Assembly: GCF_034702125.1 (NCBI RefSeq) | Contig: NC_085867.1 | Location: 48,505,898-48,569,897, forward strand | Reading direction: 5' to 3' | DNA: 64,000 bases | Source: Engraulis encrasicolus | Taxonomy: Eukaryota; Chordata; Actinopteri; Clupeiformes; Engraulidae | Part shown: piece by piece, positions 57,267 through 64,000 of the stretch | Layout: every line of letters starts with the position of its first letter | Position numbering within the stretch: the stretch's first letter is position 1 | Position numbers and translations under genes: made by a program | Notes under the pieces: generated by a model | Told to the model about the DNA's origin: nothing | Databases searched by the model: none | The model's input: only the letters and a program-made list of their open reading frames with translations

Positions 57267-59520
57267 GGGTCCAAGCAAACCTCAAACTGATTATTATTGT
57301 TCTGTACCGTCCACCGAAATTCTCTTCGTCATTTCTATCTGATTTCTCCACCTTCATGTCGGACGTACTTACTAACTATGATAAAGCAATAATTGCTGGC
57401 GACTTTAATATCCACGTAAATAAATCAGATGACGCAATAGCCAAGTCTTTCTTAGACACATTAAATGGATTCGGTCTCGTCCAGAATGTTACTGAACAGC
57501 CTACCCATCGGAAAGGCAACACACTTGACCTTGTTATTTCACATGCGCTTGATATCAACAATATATCGGTCACGGACGTCGGCCTCTCCGACCACCACTG
57601 TGTGTTTTTTGATTTTGACATTTCAACACAAATTAGCACACCCAACAATGTCATTCACAGACGACGCATTAATGCCTCTGCTGAGCTTAAGATTTCAGAC
57701 CTCATCAAATCAGGTGACCTACTAAATGGTCACTGCACACCTGATGAAATGGTTGATAGCTTCAACAACAACTTAAGAGGAATTCTAGATAACATAGCTC
57801 CAATTAGAACGACGGCAAGAACCAGAGCTAGGTATTCACCTTGGATGAATGACTCACTTAGAGCCTTAAAAAGAAAATGCAGAGTAACCGAGCGTCTTTG
57901 GAGGAAAACTAAATTAGAAGTCCATAGACAATCCCTTAGGGATGAGATCTCCTCCTACAATAATGCGGTACGCTCAGAGAGAAAAGCATATTTTTCCAAA
58001 ATCATAACAGACAACCAGCATAATGCGAAAGTTCTTTTTTCCACTATTGACCACCTGCTTAATCCAACACATAGCAATAACAACCTAAATGCAGCATCAC
58101 ATGCCAAGTGCGAGGAATTTGCTAGATTTTTTAATAAAAAGATTGCCGACATTAGAGAAGGCATCCAAGGTGGAAACGCAGCAACCTCTGTCGCCCACTC
58201 AGGCGATACACCGAGGGGAGGGTTAAACCCCCCTAGGAGACCTGAGAGCTTCCAAAAGTTTTGTCCAATTACAGAGGACGACCTCTGTAAAATAGTCAGG
58301 GAAAGTAAGCAGTCTACCTGCAGCCTTGACGCGATCCCCACATATCTGCTAAAAAACATACTTGGTTGCTTAGCAGCACCTTTACTGCAAATTGTTAACA
58401 CCTCTATGCTTACAGGCATTTTTCCAAGCTCATTCAAAACAGCCATGGTAAAGCCACTCCTAAAAAAGACAAATTTAGATCAGAATTCTTTAAACAACTA
58501 CAGACCTATATCAAACCTCCCCTTTATAAGCAAGGTACTAGAAAAAGTTGAATTTAAACAGCTTAATCAACATCTGGCTGGGAATGATATCTTGGAAAAA
58601 TTCCAATCAGGCTTTAGAGCCAACCATAGCACCGAAACAGCACTAACCAAAATAATAAGTGATCTTAGGCTCAGCACTGCCGCAAACAAAGTTTCAGCAC
58701 TTATCCTCCTCGACCTCAGTGCCGCCTTTGACACGATAGACCACAACATACTAATTGACCGCCTTGAATCTTGGGTAGGCTTGTCCGGTCACGTCTTAGA
58801 GTGGTTCAAAACATATATTACAGGAAGGCAGTTTTTTGTCACCATCGGAGAATACGTCTCCAACAAGTATGATGTGCCTTTTGGAGTTGCTCAGGGTAGT
58901 TGCTTGGGCCCTCTCCTCTTCTCTCTATATATGTTGCCCCTGGGCTCCATCATCAGAGAGCACAATGTTGATTTTCATAGCTATGCCGATGACACTCAAC
59001 TATATATCTCTGTCGAGCCTAGCCAAACCACTGCCATTCATGCCTTGACTAAATGCATGTCTGCCATCACAGATTGGATGAACAGTAACTTCCTAAAATT
59101 AAATGAGGATAAAACTGAAGTGTTGCTCATTGGGCCTAAGAAAAAACGTGCAAAACTCCACTCAAGCCTAGGTGACCTAAGCATGCACATTCAAGATAAG
59201 GTTACTAGCCTAGGTGTGGTCATAGACTCGGATTTGAGCTTTGAGCCTCACATCAACAAGATAACAAAATCTGCTTTTTTCCATCTTAGAAATGTCAACA
59301 AAGTGCGCGGCTTGGCCCCCCGACAAGACGCTGAGAAACTTATTCATGCCTTTGTCACCAGTAGGATAGACTACTGCAATGCTCTCTTCTCTGGTCTCCC
59401 AAAAAAATTAATTGAGAAATTGCAACTCATTCAAAATTCTGCGGCAAGAATCCTAACAAGAACCAGAATGAGAGAGCACATCTCTCCTGTCTTGGCAGAC
59501 CTGCACTGGTTACCTGTCTC
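57263..59520 (+). pseudogene. L2-like ORF2, endonuclease C-terminal part plus reverse transcriptase
   Basis: The frame carries VLYRPP (residues 14-18 region), GDFNIH (46-51), LDLVIS and SDHH, completing the endonuclease, then a linker. RT follows: NNYRPISNLPFISKVLEKV, FQSGFRANHSTETAL, LLDLSAAFDTIDH with Asp484, GVAQGSCLGPLLFSLYM and SYADDTQLYI with Tyr574, Asp576 and Asp577. All catalytic aspartates are present and there is no internal stop over about 750 codons. The frame then runs about 20 codons into hAT sequence and stops. The first Met is an accident of the upstream frameshift, not a true start. Confidence 0.88.
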
Positions 59521-59740
59521 CAGGGGCGGAGTGGCCCACCTTTTCCCACCGGGAGAATTTTCCCCTTGGCGGCCCTCTTAAAAATTTTTTTTTTTTTTAA
59601 AAACAAAGCGAACAACATGGTTTCCTAACCAAAAAGACAAAAGCCACGAAATCTGCAGTCGTACTACATGTGGACATTAGTGTTGTCAAAATATCAACCT
59701 GAAGTGGAGAATTGTAGCCTACACCTTGATGAAATGCACA

Positions 59741-59932
59741 GCCAGTGGTGTAGTCCACATAAAACGCAGGTATACGCACCCATTTCAAAATTTCAGGGAT
59801 TACAGTATACCCACTTAAAATTGATTGATCCATTATTTACAATAGCACAAATATATACAGTAGCCTATACACATATACAAAAATGCTCAAATATACAGTA
59901 TACCCACTTCAAAAAGTAGACTACACCACTGG
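59741..59932. mobile_element. Small hAT-like MITE inside the hAT
   Basis: CAGTGGTGTAGTC and GACTACACCACTG are perfect 13-bp inverted ends. Both sides include GTATACCCACTT motifs. No convincing duplication, so it may be an integral part of the host hAT. Confidence 0.6.
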
Positions 59933-60960
59933 AGCCATCATCACAGTCCAAAGCATTCATAGGCCTACTAGGTTAGGCTACATCACGCTACTGTTCCATG
60001 CAAATGTGCACTCCACTGTCATTTTGACAGTTTGAAATTGAAATATCGTTTAAGGAAGACAGGATGAGCATGGGCACAAAGTTTTGAGTGTGGGGATTTT
60101 TAGAAGAGTAGGCTTACAGAATATAGTATAGTAGCCTACAGCTTACAAAAAGTCTGTCTACATTGTGCAATAAACCCACCATGCAGCAAATAAGCCAAAC
60201 CTAGCTACTTCAAACCACAACCATAAGTCAACAAAATGTATAACCAAACGGTGTATGCCTACCTTAAAAACGCTGTCTTCGTCGCAGCAAATGTCTTTGT
60301 TTCTTGCAATCACTCTACTTTAATCCACAGCTTAGCCTACACACCCAGCACTGGTCACATCAGAATCTTGTGTGGTAATTATTTTGTTCCATTTCTTCAG
60401 ACATAGGCTACATCCTAAATGTACCACATATAAATATATGTATGATAATAATATTATTTCGACTATAAGGAGATATACTGGTAGGTCTAACAAATCAAAA
60501 CAAAACCCATTGCTTCTGTTAGGTGCAGTTCTCTTCCTTACCACTTGGTGGAGTCTGTTCGTAACCCAAGTCAATAACCACAGAGCAAGTGAATCTGGAC
60601 TGGAAAGACTGTAAACTGTAACAGTCGTGTGGAAATCGGAAAATAAATCATAATTTATTAATAGTTCCATCCTTTGGTAACCAATATACATATCACAGGT
60701 TCTTCAGATACTGAAAACGAAACTGTGTTACTAAGATCTTGCAAACTTCCGCGATCTAAGGTGTATGAAAATTATCAGTAGAGAAGGGGTGTGGCCAATT
60801 TACTGTTTGACACCGTCAGTGAGGTATTGCCGTCTGGTAGACGGTATAAGTACTGGCTAGTCAACATGGTAAAAATACAGGGAAGTGGAAAGTGGAAAGT
60901 CAGTGCTTATAAGTACATTTTCCAAATTTCAGGGCCGGCCAAGAACGCAGGGCGGCTGCA

Positions 60961-61378
60961 TTAAAGGGACAGTTTGGTCAATTTCAACATGCAGTTGTAA
61001 TGCTCACACTACCCTGGACTTGTCAGTGCCTGAGATTTTTTTTTCTTCTTCTTCAGCCGTTTCCGAGATCCTGGTCATTGTAATGGGGGCAGCTCTTTGT
61101 TTACATTTCAAAAAAACATTTGTATTTATTCCCAAAAACATCCAAAAGGTTATCAAACATCAGCAGACAACTAGCAAACAGCAGTACCTTTTGGGAAAAT
61201 ATTTGGAGTTGGCCTATGTTTCATTTTTTAAAAATGTAAACAAACGCTGCCCCCATTAGAATTGCTCATATCTCAGAAAGGGCTGAGCCGAAAAATATGG
61301 CATCACCAGGTACTGACAAGTCAAGGGTAGCGTGAGCAATACAACTGCATGTTGAAATTGACCAAACTGTCCCTTTAA
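60961..61378. mobile_element. TTAA-flanked MITE inside the hAT
   Basis: TTAA at both ends with inverted repeats of about 65 bp starting AGGGACAGTTTGGTCAATTT. No coding capacity. The ends resemble but are distinct from family A (AGGGACACTGTG). Confidence 0.9.
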
Positions 61379-61442
61379 TACATATCACGGCCGCGGCCCA
61401 CCGGGACAAGTCCCCGATCTCCCGACGGTCACTCCGCGCCTG

Positions 61443-61745
61443 CCTGTCTCATACAGAATCGACTTTAAGATTCTGCTCACAGTATTTAAAGCATTAAATG
61501 GACTTGCCCCTAGCTATATCTCAGACATGCTCTCTTTTTATGCCCCTGCTCGAGCTCTCAGGTCCACTGATGCCAAGCTGCTAAGGACCCCCACCCCCCC
61601 GCAGAAGAAGATCGGCGACGCCGCGTTTGCCTGCTATGCGCCCAAGAGATGGAACGCCCTCCCCATCGAGATCCGATCAGCCACCTCCGTCGACTCCTTC
61701 AAGAAGCAGCTGAAGACCCACCTCTTCATCCTTGCCAACTCTTAG
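61443..61745 (+). pseudogene. L2-like ORF2, C-terminal part after the hAT
   Basis: Continues the L2 frame after the insertion: YRIDFKIL, then LNGLAPSYISDML and AFACYAPKRWNALPIEIR, ending LKTHLFILANS and a stop at 61743-61745. This is the typical C-terminal block of fish L2 ORF2. Confidence 0.88.
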
Positions 61746-62228
61746 CTGCCAAGGCGTCATAGNGTCCCAGCTGCCGCAAACTCGCAACCAGCCCTGGCAG
61801 GGGGCTCCCCTTGGTGGCCGCTGGTCTCTGCCTGAGGTTTCTTCCTGACTATAGGGGGTCTTTTTTTTCTCAGACCTCACTGAGCTTTTTTTTTTCCCCT
61901 TACAAACTATGAATCAAGCGAAAGGGAGTTTTTCCTCACCCCTGATGCCACCAGGGGCCGCACCTGAGCGCCCAATCTCTGTGTGACTATCTATGACTTA
62001 TGATAGGCCCAGCCACTATGGACCTTACACATCTAAGAATCCTGGTCCTAACCTACGTTGACCTTATGACTCTACATTCTCTGTCTATCTCTTCTTCCTC
62101 TGCCTTCCTGCTTTTTCTGCCTCTCCTCTATACCTCTCCTTTTAAATCTATCTCTAACAATGTTTTTTTTCCCATTTGTTAAGCACTTTGAGTTACATGC
62201 CTTGTATGACACAGTGCTATACAAATAC
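61746..62228 (+). other. L2 3' untranslated region
   Basis: Non-coding sequence between the ORF2 stop and the ATT tail. It contains poly-T runs and the terminal TTGTATGACACAGTGCTATA typical of an L2 3' end recognised by its own RT. An ambiguous base is at 61763. Confidence 0.7.
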
Positions 62229-62278
62229 AATTATTATTATTATTATTATTAATTATTATTATTATTATTATTATTAAC
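62229..62278 (+). repeat. (ATT)n LINE tail
   Basis: About 16 ATT units with one AATT break. Confidence 0.93.
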
Positions 62279-62359
62279 GAGCAGGTGTGAGCAGCCATTC
62301 TAGAAGTCTATTGTTCAGCTCTTCAATGCAATGTGATATAGTCTTGCTGGACTGTGCAT

Positions 62360-63873
62360 GACAGCTAGCTGCTTGGCATAATGGGAATGCATGCTGCTGG
62401 ATTAGATATATGGAAGTTGGGGGTTTGAACCCCAGTCGAAGCCATGTTGATTTTCAAAATTATATGATATGCAGAGTTCCTTGGCCAACTTAAAATGCCA
62501 TGTATGTCATTTAGTATGAATGGCAAATGTGCTGAATTACAGATATGGAGGTTCGGGGTTCGAACCCCAGTCGAAGCCATGTTGATTTTCAAAATTATAT
62601 CATATGCACTGTTCCTTGGCCAACTTAAAATGCCATGTATGTCATTTAGTATGAATGGCAAATGTGCTGAATTACAGATATGGATGTTCGGGGTTCGAAC
62701 CCCAGTCGAAACAATGTTGATTTTCAAAATTATATCATATGCACTGTTCCTTGGCCAACTTAAAATGCCATGTATGTCATTTAGTATGAATGGCAAATGT
62801 GCTGAATTACAGATATGGAGGTTCGGGGTTCGAACCCCAGTCGAAGCCATGTTGATTTTCAAAATTATATCATATGCACTGTTCCTTGGCCAACTTAAAA
62901 TGCCATTTATGTCATTTAGTATGAATGGCAAATGTGCTGAATTACAGATATGGAGGTTGGGGGTTCGAACCCCAGTCGAAGCCATGTTGATTTTCAAAAT
63001 TATATCATATGCACTGTTCCTTGGCCAACTTAAAATGTCATGTATGTCATTTAGTATGAATGGCAAATGTAATGAATTAGGGATATGGAGGTTGGAGGTT
63101 CGAACCCCAGTCGAAGCCATGTTGATTTTCAAAATTATATCATATGCAGTGTTCCTTGGCCAACTTAAAATGCCATGTATGTCATTTAGTATGAATGGCA
63201 AATGTGCTGAATTACAGATATGGAGGTTGGGGGTTCGAACCCCAGTCGAAGCCATGTTGATTTTCAAAAGTATAACATATGCAGTGTTCCTTGGCCAACT
63301 TAAAATGCCATGTATGTCATTTAGTATGAATGGCAAATGTGCTGAATTACAGATATGGAGTTTGGGGGTTCGAACCCCAGTCGAAGCCATGTTGATTTTC
63401 AAAATTATATCATATGCAGTATTCCTTGGCCAACTTAAAATGCCATGTATATCAATTAGTATGGATGGCAAATGTGCTGAATTACAGATATTGAGGTTGG
63501 GGGTTCGAACCCCAGTCACAGCCATGTTGATTTTCAAAATTATATCATATGCAGTGTTCCTTGGCCAACTTAAAATGCCATGTATGTCATTTAGTATGCA
63601 TGGCAAATGTGCTGAATTACAGATATGGAGGTTGGTGGTTCGAACCCCAGTCAAAGCCATGTTGATTTTCAAAATGATATCATATGCAGTGTTCCTTAGC
63701 CAACTTCAAATATCATGTATTGTATGTCATTTAATATCAATGGCAAAGGGGCTGGATTACAGATATGGAGGTTGTGAGTTCGAATCCCGCTCGAAGCCAT
63801 GTTGATTTTCAAAATTATATCATATGCAGTGTTCCTTAGCCAACTTAAAATACCATGTATGTCATTCAGTATA
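62360..63873 (+). repeat. Tandem array of eleven ~135-bp units with B-box motifs
   Basis: The motif GGGGTTCGAACCCCAG or a variant starts at about 62416, then every 135 bp through 63631, and once more at 63771 (spacing 140, from a duplicated TGTAT). Each unit also has GCCATGTTGATTTTCAAAAT, TTCCTTGGCCAACTTAAAAT and TATGAATGGCAAATGTGCTG. Each unit carries a GGTTCGAANCC pol III B-box-like sequence. The first unit is diverged on its 5' side and has an A-box-like TGGCATAATGG (62374-62384). Because 135 is 45 codons, both strands stay open (62495-63805 plus, 62365-63672 minus), but there is no other sign of coding. Confidence 0.93.
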
Positions 63874-64000
63874 TCCCCAAATGCAGAGCTACAACACTTT
63901 CAAGATGGCTGAATCCAAGATGGCTGAATTGTTTGGCCCATAACTTCTGACTGGGTGGATGGATTTTTTCCAACATTTCTTTTAGCTTTGTTTTCTCAAT
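63874..64000. other. Window end, unannotated
   Basis: After the last partial unit the sequence becomes unique. It includes the direct repeat AAGATGGCTGAAT (about 63903 and 63917). Nothing else is seen. Confidence 0.5.

Larger units (their letters stand above)
59521..61442. mobile_element. hAT element inserted in the L2 RT gene
   Basis: Starts CAGGGGCGGAGTGGCC and ends GGTCACTCCGCGCCTG, inverted with one mismatch over 13 bp. The perfect 8-bp duplication CCTGTCTC at 59513-59520 and 61443-61450 restores the L2 frame when one copy is removed. At 1.9 kb with no recognised transposase, it is nonautonomous or decayed. It contains a smaller hAT-like MITE and a TTAA element. Confidence 0.95.
56908..62278 (+). 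mobile_element. L2/Maui-like LINE, split by a hAT insertion
   Basis: A non-LTR retrotransposon with endonuclease, RT and C-terminal segments in order, a 3' UTR (61746-62220) and an (ATT)n tail at about 62229-62278 after ATACAAATACAATTATT. The hAT at 59521-61442 interrupts the C-terminal coding part. Leaving that out, the element is about 3.4 kb. RT motifs (FQSGFR, HSTETAL, YADD) fit the L2 clade. One ambiguous base (n) lies at 61763. Confidence 0.88.

Noticed and set aside
62365..63672. 435-codon minus-strand frame as a repeat protein gene
   Set aside because: Explained by a 45-codon repeat period with both strands open. No start context, and the frame is set by the repeat unit.
62360..63873. 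CRISPR-like array
   Set aside because: Units are 135 bp with no short repeat/unique-spacer pattern, and the context is clearly eukaryotic.

Overview
The window looks like noncoding DNA from a teleost fish. It is packed with CA/GT and CT/GA microsatellites, has fish-type non-LTR retrotransposons (an L2/Maui-like and an L2/Rex1-like element), and has very many hAT, TTAA-target and PIF/Harbinger-like DNA transposon remnants. I found no intact host protein-coding gene. Nearly all longer open frames are transposon-derived or are artefacts of simple repeats. All readings were made by eye from the sequence, so family names rest on terminal motifs, target-site duplications (TSDs) and protein motifs, not on database searches.

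Layout. 0-13 kb: scattered small inverted-repeat elements (hAT at 1562, 3367 and 5178; TTAA elements at 2889, 7199 and 12280; a foldback at 11607 holding a gene-like fragment), SINE/tRNA-like pieces and microsatellites. 13.3-15.3 kb: a 5'-truncated L2/Rex1-type LINE with an open RT frame. 15.65-17.72 kb: a TTAA-flanked transposon with about 290-bp inverted arms and a broken THAP domain. 18.4-19.2 kb: a perfect 44-bp palindrome and a Harbinger-like element. 21.28-28.42 kb: a putative 7.1-kb hAT-like transposon set in a CA repeat. It carries a CXC-domain coding remnant on the minus strand and is split by a 2.67-kb LTR-type insertion whose two ends are related LTRs in inverted orientation. 28.4-41.7 kb: hAT, MULE-like and Harbinger-like elements, minisatellites and many microsatellites. 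41.7-45.4 kb: a 3.7-kb hAT-like unit holding nested palindromes. 46.7-47.6 kb: two adjacent MULE-like elements. 47.6-56.9 kb: mostly unrecognised DNA with microsatellites, a minisatellite and foldbacks. 56.9-62.3 kb: an L2/Maui-like LINE with a frameshift in its endonuclease, split by a hAT that itself contains a TTAA element. 62.36-63.87 kb: a tandem array of eleven about 135-bp units, each with a pol III B-box-like motif.

The main biological content is nested transposition. At least six insertions into older elements can be ordered in time from TSDs and interrupted arms. The strongest leads are the CXC-domain transposon, the inverted-LTR element inside it, the B-box tandem array, and the 99-bp perfect inverted repeat at 44.2-44.5 kb.
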